A stretch of DNA of 43,015 nt from JAQUYS01 sp964430665 (GTDB lineage Archaea > Nanobdellota > Nanobdellia > Woesearchaeales > SKGA01), in contig CAYSFC010000006.1 in assembly GCA_964430665.1 (NCBI GenBank), forward strand, positions 1-43,015. Reading direction: 5' to 3'. A program made the position numbers and the translations under genes. Of this stretch, positions 18,507 through 27,042 are shown piece by piece; positions within the stretch are counted from its first letter, which is position 1, and each line of letters opens with the position of its first letter. The notes beneath the pieces are model-generated. The model was not told the origin of the DNA. It made no database searches and saw nothing but the letters and a program-made list of their open reading frames with translations.

Positions 18507-20035
18507 ATGTTATCTTTATTTAAAAAAGGACAAGGTGATTCTATGTGGTTAATTGTAACCATGGTTTTAGTTATTTTTGTTCTTTTTGCAATGTTTTCTA
18601 TTTTTGGAAATAAATATTCTTCCTTAATTAAAGGAACTTCTTGTGAAGCGAATGATGGTGTTTTAAGTGCTAAATGTGATCCTCGTTATTCTGAAGAGAT
18701 GCGAGCATTTAATGAACCCAAAAAAGGTTTAAAGTGTTGTATTTCAAATGGTTTCGAAATTGATGCTTGGGAATCATTTAAATCAGGAGGAAGTCCCGAA
18801 TATGTAATATTAGGAACAGGAACAAATTATTTGTTAACTTCAGATTCAATTTTTATTCCATCTTCTGAGGTAATTGAAGGAAGTTCAACTACTGAAGGAG
18901 ATATATATATTTATCAAGTAAAAGATGGTGAAGACATTCTTATAACTGACGAGAGTATTTATGTGGATAAAAATTCAGAGATTGAATTAAAATTTCACAA
19001 TTCTTGGTGGGGTGGAGAAAGTTTTTCGTTTTCTAAAGAAAATATGGGTGATTTTTGTACTGTCAATGTTACAACAAAATCTGGTGATTCTACTACTAGA
19101 TCTAAACTAATTGAACGTTCTAATTGTGCAAGAACGTTTAAAACACAAAAGTTAGAATTAAAGTCTGTATCTGGTGAAATAATTGTAGAGTTTAAGGTTT
19201 ACAAAGATAAAGAAAGTTATTATGCGCAAGAAGATTCAAAAGATAGTAGGACATTAAAAATTATTTTTGGAAGTCCTTGTACAGATTTAGAAGAAGAAAG
19301 TGTTTGTAAAGAAAGAAAAGATTGTTTTTTAACTGTTTCAGATGTTTGCAAGAGTTGTACAGATGATACTAATTGTTCTTGGTTCAAAGAAGATAATTGT
19401 GTTNNNNNNNNNNNNNNNNNNNNNNNNNNNNNNNNNNNNNNNNNNNNNNNNNNNNNNNNNNNNNNNNNNNNNNNNNNNNNNNNNNNNNNNNNNNNNNNNN
19501 NNNCAAGAGTTGTACAGATGATACTAATTGTTCTTGGTTCAAAGAAGATAATTGTGTTAATAATATATGTGAGTTAGATTGTGAAGTAAAAGATAGTTTG
19601 TGTGTTGAAAAATTAAAAAGTTGTGAGGATTTAGATTCTTCTAAGTGTAGTAACCGTGATGATTGTTATTCTGTCAAAGATGTTTGCAATTCTTGTCCAA
19701 ATTCTTGTGATGGATATTCAGAATATTTTTGTAATAAAGATCCTTGTGGTTTAAATTGTAAAGTAACAGATGATGGAACTTGTATTGGTGCTAATGACGA
19801 ACCTTCTACAGAAAATTCTGAATCTACAACTACTAGTTGTGAGGGTTTAAATGTTGCTCTATGTAATCCTCTATCAAATTGTTATTATGATTCTATGGTT
19901 CAAAAAAAGTGTGTTGATTGTCCAAGAGAATGTTCTGATTTTGGAGATAGTGAATATCTTTGTGGGAATGATAAATATTGTGGTTTAAATTGTAAATACG
20001 AGTATGGTTGGTGTGTTAATGTTGAAATCCAATAG
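18507..20035 (+). CDS. Pilin-like protein with beta domain and three Cys-rich repeats (interrupted by a 100-N gap)
   Basis: It starts M-L-S-L-F-K-K-G-Q-G-D-S with a hydrophobic helix after it: a class III signal peptide. A C...CC module like that of gene 18229 comes next, then a beta-rich domain (about 130-255), then Cys-rich tail repeats each of roughly 55-60 residues with the pattern C-x2-L...C...C...C-x2-C...C-G-L-N-C. The frame is cut by 100 N (19404-19503). The 55 bp before the gap (19349-19403) are repeated exactly after it (19504-19558). Collapsing the copy joins 299 upstream codons to the downstream frame and gives one 457-residue protein ending at 20035. The downstream part must be read in the other frame across the N run. 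Confidence 0.75.
19349..19403 (+). repeat. 55-bp sequence duplicated across first N gap, left copy
   Basis: The sequence is identical to 19504-19558 on the far side of 100 N. The length and exact match suggest a k-mer overlap left by the assembler rather than a biological repeat. Confidence 0.9.
19404..19503. other. Assembly gap, exactly 100 N
   Basis: A run of N of the default scaffold length, lying inside a coding region. Removing the gap together with one 55-bp copy restores an uninterrupted reading frame. Confidence 0.97.
19504..19558 (+). repeat. 55-bp sequence duplicated across first N gap, right copy
   Basis: Exact copy of 19349-19403, encoding the same C-T-D-D-T-N-C-S-W-F-K-E stretch of a Cys-rich repeat. 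Confidence 0.9.
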
Positions 20036-20141
20036 AGGTATGGAATGGGGATCATTCATAAACATATTACTAGCCCTTTTATTTATATTAGGAGCAATAT
20101 CTTTTTTTGTTTCAAAAGTTTTTTTCAACAAAGGTCCTTAA
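20019..20141 (+). CDS. Mini pilin-like protein, 40 residues, overlapping the previous gene
   Basis: This ORF is short and easily missed. It reads M-L-K-S-N-R-G-M-E-W-G-S-F-I-N, then a hydrophobic helix of about 20 residues and a basic end, F-F-N-K-G-P. The basic n-region ending in R-G followed by M-E-W is a class III signal peptide, leaving almost nothing but the pilin helix. GGTG (20010-20013) lies five bases before ATG 20019, the same SD and spacing as neighbouring genes. The start lies 17 nt inside the end of the preceding gene, and the next gene begins two bases after its stop, so it fills its slot in the operon exactly. A downstream ATG (20040) would lose the basic region. A minimal filament-core subunit or small membrane regulator is possible. 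Confidence 0.72.
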   Translation: MLKSNRGMEWGSFINILLALLFILGAISFFVSKVFFNKGP

Positions 20142-20142
20142 A

Positions 20143-21318
20143 ATGTTCAATAAAAAAGCAGGTTTACAACTAACAGCAGCCTTTTTAATAGGTTTTGTAA
20201 TATTTGCCATTTCTTTTATGACTATAGGTTCTTTATATGGGAATATTTGGAATAATTATGGAGATAATATTGATAAAGGATACGCTTGCTTAGGAACTTT
20301 AAAAGCACAACAATATACTTCTCATACAGAAGAAAATGATTTTTTTCCAGATATTCAATTTCAATTATTTAAAAACAAGTGTTCAACAATAAATGAAATT
20401 TACAGAATTGAAAAAGAAAATGTAGAGAAACCTCGAGATGAATTATCAAATCAACAAAAAGCAGGACTTAAGAAAATTGCAGATCGTATGGCTTATGTTT
20501 GGTGGATGACTGGCGCGGGAACTGTGGAAAATCTATGGTCAAAAACAAATAACGAAGATGGTATTCTTAGTTTATCATATGGTTCACATCCGAGCAAAAT
20601 TACTAATAAATGTGTAACTTTTATGAATTTTAAAATAGAAGATTCAAAATATTTTCCTCACCCTACTTTAGATGCCTCAACAGGAAATACAGTACATTAT
20701 TTGAATTCAGTAGCGCTAACAGAATTTTTAAAAACAGAAGAGTATAGACCAATAGTTAAAGATGGTCAATCTCAAATTATGACTTATTATCAATATTTAA
20801 CTTTAGCAGGAGGTGTTGATTCCGGAACCATATTAATATTACCTACAGAATATAAAGTTGATGAAACATATTCAATTTCACTTATGAAAATGCCTGAAAA
20901 TGCAAATGGTTTTTTTGAAATATTCGCTGCAGGATGTGGTGCTTTAGTTGGTGCACCTCTTGTTGCTTACGCTAGTTTAGAAATAGGTACTTCACTAGCA
21001 CCATGGACTTGGGGAGTTTCTTTTATATTAGGTGCTGCTGTTGCAGGTACAGCATTATATACTATGAAAGATAGTGCAGGGGTTTGTTTTGGTTCTGCAA
21101 ACAGGGCTGTAGATGATTATTATACTTCAAAAGAATCATATATTGAGGTACAAAATAAATTCAAAGACTACTTAAATGATCAACCTTTCTTTAAAGAAAT
21201 CACTGACAAAGACTTGGAAAAATTACAACATTTAAATTTAATTATAATTGGACCTCAAAATTTAGTTAATATGATGGGTTGTAAAGATATAAGGCTTGGT
21301 TCGGAGGCTAATACATGA
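20143..21318 (+). CDS. Class III signal-peptide protein with internal membrane hairpin, 391 residues
   Basis: A longer frame begins at 20107, but ATG 20143 gives M-F-N-K-K-A-G-L-Q-L, the class III n-region, with AAGGT (20131-20135) seven bases upstream. An N-terminal hydrophobic helix (about 8-30) is followed by a helical, Lys/Glu-rich exported domain. Then comes a Gly/Ala-rich hydrophobic hairpin (about 260-308, including G-A-L-V-G-A-P-L-V-A-Y and F-I-L-G-A-A-V-A-G-T-A). The C-terminal 85 residues are again polar and helical. The inner hairpin is unlike all other members of the array and could insert into a membrane, either its own or a target's. No enzyme motif is seen. Its stop overlaps the next start (ATGA). 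Confidence 0.8.
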   Translation: MFNKKAGLQLTAAFLIGFVIFAISFMTIGSLYGNIWNNYGDNIDKGYACLGTLKAQQYTSHTEENDFFPDIQFQLFKNKCSTINEIYRIEKENVEKPRDELSNQQKAGLKKIADRMAYVWWMTGAGTVENLWSKTNNEDGILSLSYGSHPSKITNKCVTFMNFKIEDSKYFPHPTLDASTGNTVHYLNSVALTEFLKTEEYRPIVKDGQSQIMTYYQYLTLAGGVDSGTILILPTEYKVDETYSISLMKMPENANGFFEIFAAGCGALVGAPLVAYASLEIGTSLAPWTWGVSFILGAAVAGTALYTMKDSAGVCFGSANRAVDDYYTSKESYIEVQNKFKDYLNDQPFFKEITDKDLEKLQHLNLIIIGPQNLVNMMGCKDIRLGSEANT

Positions 21319-21518
21319 TATTAGAGCAAATATGTTTTATTTTTAAAAATAAAAAATTGTTTTTTAAGAAAGGTTCACTTACAATAGAAACAATAATTAT
21401 TCTCGGACTCATGTTTGTTTTTTTAATTGTTATAATTTATTTTGTAATAGATAGTAATTCTAAAAATGTAAATATTGTTGATGAATTTGCAATGTTTAAA
21501 GGCGCTTCATATGATTAA
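21315..21518 (+). CDS. Small pilin-like protein with Glu+5, 67 residues
   Basis: ATG 21315 overlaps the previous stop by four bases. An unusually long n-region (20 residues with K-N-K-K and F-F-K-K-G) is followed by S-L-T-I-E-T-I-I-I-L-G. If cleavage is after K-K-G, the Glu is at mature position 5, exactly where classical type IV pilins carry it for subunit docking. The rest is one hydrophobic helix and a 20-residue polar tail. It is probably a small true pilin-like subunit. Its last eight bases overlap the start of the following gene. Confidence 0.75.
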   Translation: MILEQICFIFKNKKLFFKKGSLTIETIIILGLMFVFLIVIIYFVIDSNSKNVNIVDEFAMFKGASYD

Positions 21519-22664
21519 AAATAAAAAAGGATTTGAATTTCAACTAGGTTTAGTTATAATAGTTTTATTGGTTTCTGTTTTTGCTTTGTATGGTATGAAT
21601 TATATTAAAGTAAATACAGATAACACTAAAAAACTTTCAAATGATTTGATTTCTACAGAAAAATTATCTGAAATTACAGGAATTCCTGTCATGGTTAAAC
21701 AAACAAAATATTATGACGTATCTGATGCTCTTGGCGAGGAATTTATTTCAGGCGTTGGAACTTTTACGCGTCAGTTGTTCGATGATAATTTCGACAGACC
21801 TGCATTAACCTATCTTGATTTTGGAGCCATTTTAAATAAAGCTCCACGAGATGATTATTATTCTTTTAAAACAACTGATTTTGATAAAGGTTATGTTATT
21901 GAGTTTGTTGATGATGGTGTTGGGTTAAGTGTTTTTATTTCTACGAGAGGAGGTTCTAGATACCATTTGTTTAATTACACATCACACGAATTTAGTTTTT
22001 TGAAAAATAAACACATATTATTTCCAAAAATTTCAAACTCTGTTAATTTAGGTAATAATTGGTTCCAATCAAATTATTTGTCTAATGAAAATAAAGATTT
22101 TAATTCAATAGGTGAATTTTTTATTCCTGCACAAAAAACATATTTCCAGCTTCAATCTTATCCAGATGGTTCTAAACTTTTAGTTAAACCTCCTACAACA
22201 CATGACTTTGTAAACAAAGGGGCTGTCCATTCTGATGAACAAAACTCTTATTCAACAATTCAAATTCTTCCTTTCGATTCACATTCTGGAAGTTCTTCTT
22301 TAGAAATATTGACTCAATGGTTTCCAACAATGGAACTACCTTATATGATTAAACCTGAATATGGTTTTGTGTTTACGTCTTTTTATTATGATTTAAAACA
22401 GTCACATTCTTCAGAATTTGCAAATAAAATATCTCAAATAAAAGATAAAGATAATGCTGAATTTATAATTATTGGTGTTAATNNNNNNNNNNNNNNNNNN
22501 NNNNNNNNNNNNNNNNNNNNNNNNNNNNNNNNNNNNNNNNNNNNNNNNNNNNNNNNNNNNNNNNNNNNNNNNNNNNNNNNNNAATATCTCAAATAAAAGA
22601 TAAAGATAATGCTGAATTTATAATTATTGGTGTTAATGATCCTTCTTTAACATCTCTCAATTAA
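21511..22664 (+). CDS. Pilin-like protein, paralogue of the next gene (interrupted by a 100-N gap)
   Basis: An upstream in-frame ATG exists at 21475, but ATG 21511 gives the class III signal M-I-K-N-K-K-G-F-E-F-Q-L with Glu at +2, and it overlaps the previous stop by eight bases. A hydrophobic helix (about 11-29) precedes a mixed alpha/beta domain with G-I-P-V-M-V, D-F-D-K-G-Y-V-I-E-F and F-S-F-L-K-N-K-H. A 100-N gap (22483-22582) is flanked by exact 55-bp copies. Collapsing one copy continues the frame to N-D-P-S-L-T-S-L-N and TAA at 22662-22664, giving 332 residues. Its block order matches gene 22719, implying tandem duplication. Confidence 0.75.
22428..22482 (+). repeat. 55-bp sequence duplicated across second N gap, left copy
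   Basis: Identical to 22583-22637; the same assembler-type pattern as the first gap. Confidence 0.9.
22483..22582. other. Assembly gap, exactly 100 N
   Basis: Second default-length N run. Collapsing it with one of the 55-bp flanks gives a clean gene end nine codons later. Confidence 0.97.
22583..22637 (+). repeat. 55-bp sequence duplicated across second N gap, right copy
   Basis: Exact copy of 22428-22482. Confidence 0.9.
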
Positions 22665-22685
22665 ATTGTTTTTCTCAAAAGAAAC

Positions 22686-22695
22686 ATATTTAAAC
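22686..22695 (+). promoter_or_regulatory. TATA box before gene 22719
   Basis: ATATTTAAAC ends 23 nt before ATG 22719 and no SD intervenes, consistent with a leaderless transcript and a new transcription unit within the array. Confidence 0.55.
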
Positions 22696-22718
22696 AATCT
22701 AATCTAAATTCTTGTTAG

Positions 22719-23753
22719 ATGATTAATTATAATAAAGGTCAACAATTAAGTTTAGTGGTTTTTGTACTTTTAGCAGCAATTTTTGCTATATTTGCTATGT
22801 CTTATTCAGGAATAGTAAATAAAGGATTAAAAGAAACCAATGATGGTTTAGATTTCAAACAAATAGCTCAAACTAAAGGAGTTCCCATTGTTTCAGGTGC
22901 TGCTGAAGTTGACCCTCTTAGTTTTTTAGATCAAAATTTCATAAAAAATTCATACATATTTATAAATTATTTTTTTAATTCAGAAGAAGAATTAATTTCT
23001 TCTTCAGATATTTTTGATGCAAGAGATTTTAGCACAGGTTATACTTTGAAATTTTTTGATTCTTTTGAAGGCATCTTTGTAAATATAAGTTTATTATCAA
23101 CTTCCACTTATAGTCTTGTTTCCCCATCATCCAGACAATTTTCATTTTTACAAAACATACATCTAGCAGTGCCTTTACAAGAAGGAGATGATAAAAAAGG
23201 AGATTCTTGGTTAAGGTATCACTATTTAGGTAATGATTCTTTTAAAGAATACAAAGATGTAGATATTCTTTCTGTAATTGTTCCGGTGTCTGAAATGTAT
23301 TTTAATTTTAAAAGTGTTGATTCTTTTATTTCTGTTAGAACTTTAAACCCTGATTTAAATTTAGAGAATGAAAAATATACTTTTAACAACCCTCAATTTT
23401 TCGTTTATAGAGGAACTAAAACTGAAAATGAATTATGGGATATATTTAGAAGTCCAATAACATTCATAAAATTAAACGAAACTGATTCTGCAAAACTCAA
23501 AGAAAAATATTCTCTAAATAATGATGTGATTTATGTTGTTTTTCCCGATTACGATGTTCATCGTATTTTTTATCGTGATTTAGAAGGAGATTCAGTTATA
23601 TTACCTCCAGACGATACTGTGGGGCTTTTTCAAGAATTATTTTATGAACCAAAACAAACTGAATCTGCACCATATGATGATACAGATGAGACTTCTTCAG
23701 ATGAAGAGGAAGAAGAAGGTGTTTTTTCTATGATAGGAGATTTGTTAAGATAA
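22719..23753 (+). CDS. Pilin-like protein, 344 residues, paralogue of gene 21511
   Basis: The class III-like signal M-I-N-Y-N-K-G-Q-Q-L-S-L is followed by a hydrophobic helix (about 11-31). The domain follows the same order of blocks as gene 21511: G-V-P-I-V-S against G-I-P-V-M-V; D-F-S-T-G-Y-T-L-K-F against D-F-D-K-G-Y-V-I-E-F; F-S-F-L-Q-N-I-H against F-S-F-L-K-N-K-H; and S-W-L-R-Y-H-Y-L against N-W-F-Q-S-N-Y-L. The C-terminus is an acidic Asp/Glu/Ser tail. The two probably arose by tandem duplication and may form a heteromeric pair. The leaderless-type promoter upstream supports the start. Confidence 0.8.
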   Translation: MINYNKGQQLSLVVFVLLAAIFAIFAMSYSGIVNKGLKETNDGLDFKQIAQTKGVPIVSGAAEVDPLSFLDQNFIKNSYIFINYFFNSEEELISSSDIFDARDFSTGYTLKFFDSFEGIFVNISLLSTSTYSLVSPSSRQFSFLQNIHLAVPLQEGDDKKGDSWLRYHYLGNDSFKEYKDVDILSVIVPVSEMYFNFKSVDSFISVRTLNPDLNLENEKYTFNNPQFFVYRGTKTENELWDIFRSPITFIKLNETDSAKLKEKYSLNNDVIYVVFPDYDVHRIFYRDLEGDSVILPPDDTVGLFQELFYEPKQTESAPYDDTDETSSDEEEEEGVFSMIGDLLR

Positions 23754-23780
23754 TCTTTTAGTACTTTATATAAAAAACAA

Positions 23781-23831
23781 ACTATATAAATGACAAGATA
23801 TAATTTTAACTATATTTACTAATATAAGGTG
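23781..23831 (+). promoter_or_regulatory. TATA-like element and AAGGTG SD before gene 23838
   Basis: ACTATATAAA (23781-23790; another at about 23764-23774) could drive the next unit. AAGGTG (23826-23831) is six bases before ATG 23838. A GTG inside the SD (23829) is in frame but is better explained as part of the SD. Confidence 0.55.
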
Positions 23832-23837
23832 TTTGCT

Positions 23838-24377
23838 ATGAATTTTATGCTTTCAAAATCAAAAAAAGGAGAAGGAATGAGTATAGGTATGACATTAGGA
23901 ATAACAGCTATATTACTTTTATTGGTTTTCTTTGCAGTTAATGGTTTTCAAACAAAACATTTAGGTACAAATGGTACTTTACAAACAACTTCAAACTACA
24001 TATTTGACTCATTTAAATCTTCAGAATGTGATTATAATAAAATGATGTTAAAATTAAGTTCCAGCGCAGCAGATCCAATTAAAACTTGTCAGATTTCGAG
24101 TTTAGTGTCTTCAGGAGGTGTTGATGTAACTGAAGGATTAGTTTCTTTAAGTGTTTGGGATTCAGTTGAACAATTGCCTTCAAAATGTGACGAAAATAAT
24201 GAAATATGTAAATTAAGAACTTGTTTAATGACTGGTTTAGGACACACAAACACAGACACTCTGAAATATTATGTTTTGTCTCCACGTCCTTCATTTGGAA
24301 CTTCTGTTTTTGTTTCGGATATGTCCACAACATATGATTGGTTTGACAAGGAGTACGATTATGTTTGTAAAAATTAG
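23838..24377 (+). CDS. Pilin-like class III signal-peptide protein, 179 residues
   Basis: ATG 23838 is chosen over the in-frame GTG at 23829 because AAGGTG serves as the SD. The n-region M-N-F-M-L-S-K-S-K-K-G ends at K-K-G, and E-G-M-S follows, then a hydrophobic helix. The exported domain of about 140 residues has six Cys, including C-D-E-N-N-E-I-C-K-L-R-T-C, and ends D-Y-V-C-K-N. A short gap of 12 nt with a good SD leads to the next gene. Not assigned to a known family; probably a disulfide-stabilised minor pilin-like protein. Confidence 0.8.
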   Translation: MNFMLSKSKKGEGMSIGMTLGITAILLLLVFFAVNGFQTKHLGTNGTLQTTSNYIFDSFKSSECDYNKMMLKLSSSAADPIKTCQISSLVSSGGVDVTEGLVSLSVWDSVEQLPSKCDENNEICKLRTCLMTGLGHTNTDTLKYYVLSPRPSFGTSVFVSDMSTTYDWFDKEYDYVCKN

Positions 24378-24389
24378 GTGGGATTTTGA

Positions 24390-26144
24390 ATGATTCGCTC
24401 AAAAAAAGGTACTGAGGCAAGTCCTGTTTGGTTAACTGGAGCAGGTCTTATTCTTGCACTTCTTTTAATTGGGGCTTTTTCTTTATTCATATTAGGTTGT
24501 CAAAAAAACATGGCATCCACAGAGTCTCAAATCAAGTCGCCTTCAGAATCTATCAATTCCATACAGAATATTTTTCAAATGAATGAATTTGAATCAATTA
24601 CTGATTTTAACATTCCTGAGGGAGTTCTCACAAAGAACGTTTATAGACTCACAAGAACAAAAAATATAACTACAAATTTAAAGAATGGAGAAATGCTCTT
24701 ATTTTTCTCTTCGGGTGGAAAGGATATATCTTTCAATTATATAAACAAAAATAATGTTCAAACAGATCTTACTTTTCATCGTCCTGCAAACTCTGCATGT
24801 TCTCAAGGAGCTTGTGTTTGCTATTATAGAGGATTTGATTTAGTCGATACAAAAACAGGACAATTAAATATTGATAACAATATTCGTCTTCCTCCTTTAA
24901 GTTGCTTACCTTTAGGTGATGTTAAATTTGTAAGTGGACAAGGAAATTATTCTGATGAAGATATTGAATTTTTCAAAAAAATCAACAATCAAAAACGAGT
25001 CCCAATTCCTTTAGAAATATACATGGTTGCTAAAAGATACTCAGATATAGGAATACCTAATAATTATGTTTCTGGTCCTAATTTTATTAACAGTCCTCAA
25101 GATGATAAAATAATTAATTTTGCTCTTAAAAATATGAATTGGTCTGGAGGATATGTTGTTGGTGGGTTTGGTTATGCTGCAGGAGGAAAACTAATTTCAA
25201 ATTACCAATCAGGACCTATTGATTTGTATTTTACCAAATTTCCTTTAGAAAGTGAAGATGTTTATTCTATAGGTATAAACACACATTATAGTATTTCTCA
25301 ACCTCTATATGAAGAATTATATATGAAAAATATCTTTGAAGAATCTGTTAAAGATTTATCTGTTTTTGAAGCTACAGCTACAATGCCTTCTGAATTTCAG
25401 AAATTTTTAATTGAACAAAAATCCTTAATAATACAAGACGAATTTGAATTTCGTACAAATTTTCTAGAACCTTTTATGAATGCTCTAAGTAAAACAACAC
25501 ACACAAAGTATCATCCTAGAATAAAAATAACTTCTCTACGTCCACAAGAAGACAGTTTGATTAATTCAAAAATAACTTTTTTTCTTTCACAAAAACAACA
25601 AAAAGAAATTTATTCAGATATAAAATTCAACACATCTAATATAGAAGATAATTTTTTTGAATTTGCTAATATTGATTACAAATCTGGAGAACGGACTCCA
25701 ACAGGACCCTCAACTAATTCAGAAATATTTTTAATAAGTTATAAATCTTCTGATCAATCCAAAGCAAATTATACTATTTCTTATAAGAATGATGAATTTG
25801 TAGTATATGAAGCAACTTATTTTGATTCAGACAATAATAAAATTACAGTTAATCCTCAATGCGTAAATATAAATTTGACTACTAAAGATGATTGTAAAAT
25901 AGTTATGGGTGGTGTTATGGATTTATTCGAGCACTTTGATTCTAATCTTCCCAAATACCAAATAGAAATTTTTATACTTTTTTTTGGCTCAAATTATAAA
26001 TGGCAAACATTGAGTTTTAAATATAATTCTCCTGATTTTAAGCCTGAAGACATAATAGATTACAAAATATCTGAAGAGTATGATTGTTATGTTCCTTACA
26101 TTTACGACTGTTATAATCCTTTTTATGCAGGTGAAAAAAGTTGA
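24390..26144 (+). CDS. Large pilin-like class III signal-peptide protein, 584 residues
   Basis: It begins M-I-R-S-K-K-G-T-E-A-S-P-V-W with Glu at +2 and a hydrophobic helix (about 14-36) ending in L-G-C. A GGTGGGA SD lies seven bases upstream. The exported region is long and beta-rich, with a compact Cys patch C-S-Q-G-A-C-V-C-Y-Y-R-G (about 133-144) and a C-terminal Cys set Y-D-C-Y-V-P-Y-I-Y-D-C-Y. It is too large to be a core filament subunit and more likely decorates or tips a filament, or stands alone on the membrane. No catalytic motif is recognised. Its stop overlaps the next start by four bases (TTGA). Confidence 0.8.
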   Translation: MIRSKKGTEASPVWLTGAGLILALLLIGAFSLFILGCQKNMASTESQIKSPSESINSIQNIFQMNEFESITDFNIPEGVLTKNVYRLTRTKNITTNLKNGEMLLFFSSGGKDISFNYINKNNVQTDLTFHRPANSACSQGACVCYYRGFDLVDTKTGQLNIDNNIRLPPLSCLPLGDVKFVSGQGNYSDEDIEFFKKINNQKRVPIPLEIYMVAKRYSDIGIPNNYVSGPNFINSPQDDKIINFALKNMNWSGGYVVGGFGYAAGGKLISNYQSGPIDLYFTKFPLESEDVYSIGINTHYSISQPLYEELYMKNIFEESVKDLSVFEATATMPSEFQKFLIEQKSLIIQDEFEFRTNFLEPFMNALSKTTHTKYHPRIKITSLRPQEDSLINSKITFFLSQKQQKEIYSDIKFNTSNIEDNFFEFANIDYKSGERTPTGPSTNSEIFLISYKSSDQSKANYTISYKNDEFVVYEATYFDSDNNKITVNPQCVNINLTTKDDCKIVMGGVMDLFEHFDSNLPKYQIEIFILFFGSNYKWQTLSFKYNSPDFKPEDIIDYKISEEYDCYVPYIYDCYNPFYAGEKS

Positions 26145-27010
26145 GATTATTTTCTTCGAAAAAAGGTTTTGGAGAATCTTGGATAACTATAACAATTGGT
26201 GAATTAATAATTGCAGCTATAATTATTTTTGGACTTTTTTATATGGCTTCTAATGCCTTTTCTGCAGAGAATGTTCAAGATGTTTATGTATCTAGAGAAC
26301 TAATTTCCTCAGTAAATACTGCATACTCTTTAAATAATGATTTTAACTATATTTTTCAAGGTTTTGATCAAGACTACTACATTGATGTAACTGCGAAAAA
26401 TTTATTTATACATAAAAAAGATGGCGAGAATTATAGAAGAATATCTCCCTTTCTGGCTCCAACTGAGTTTTCTAAAAATTTGGAATTCACTTCACTGTAT
26501 CCAACCAAATTCATTCCTCTAGACTCTTTTTTTATACGAAAATCAGGAAATCAACTATATTTTTCAGAAGACGTTGAAATAAATAGAAACAGATTTGAAG
26601 GAAACTTTTTCACACCAATACATTTAGAAAATCCTGAAAAATTGAGTTTCGAGAATCGTTTTAAAACAGATTTAGGAGATTTAATAGGAGATCAAAACCC
26701 TAATTTGATTTTGGTGATAAAAACTTCAGATGATGAAAAAACTAAGATAATTTACTCTGAATCAGGAGATTTATATCTAGATTATTTAGCTTATGCTATA
26801 AATGAAGAATTTCTTAAGGCGAGCGAGACAATATCTGATTTGAAATTTTATCCTTCTCCATATGAAAATGATTTAAAAGAAATTTACAATCATAAAAATG
26901 TTATTCTTATCGAGTTATCAAAATCTTTGGAATCTAGCGAAGACATCGATTACTATTTATCTCTTGGAATTTTAACCTCAAAAGCCCTATCTGAAGCTCT
27001 TCAAGACTAA
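26141..27010 (+). CDS. Pilin-like class III signal-peptide protein, TTG start, 289 residues
   Basis: The start is TTG at 26141, overlapping the previous stop as TTGA. AGGTG lies seven bases upstream, so this rare start is well supported, and it yields the class III signal (Met)-R-L-F-S-S-K-K-G-F-G-E-S-W with a hydrophobic helix (about 17-38). The soluble region has blocks such as F-E-G-N-F-F-T-P-I-H and acidic loops. In its strand layout it loosely recalls genes 21511 and 22719, but a shared origin is uncertain. There are no Cys in the exported part, unlike most neighbours. A new TATA box follows its stop. Confidence 0.78.
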   Translation: MRLFSSKKGFGESWITITIGELIIAAIIIFGLFYMASNAFSAENVQDVYVSRELISSVNTAYSLNNDFNYIFQGFDQDYYIDVTAKNLFIHKKDGENYRRISPFLAPTEFSKNLEFTSLYPTKFIPLDSFFIRKSGNQLYFSEDVEINRNRFEGNFFTPIHLENPEKLSFENRFKTDLGDLIGDQNPNLILVIKTSDDEKTKIIYSESGDLYLDYLAYAINEEFLKASETISDLKFYPSPYENDLKEIYNHKNVILIELSKSLESSEDIDYYLSLGILTSKALSEALQD

Positions 27011-27012
27011 AC

Positions 27013-27022
27013 TTTATAAATA
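27013..27022 (+). promoter_or_regulatory. TATA box before gene 27043
   Basis: TTTATAAATA ends 20 nt before ATG 27043 without an SD: a leaderless-type promoter opening another unit within the array. Confidence 0.6.
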
Positions 27023-27042
27023 AGTTAGTCTATTTTTGACAT

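Noticed and set aside
19397..20035. Separate gene starting inside the N gap
   Set aside because: It is the continuation of gene 18507 once the duplicated 55 bp is collapsed.
24079..24420. 113-codon minus-strand ORF across two pilin-like genes
   Set aside because: It overlaps both genes, which have clear signals and SDs; composition is that of an antisense shadow.
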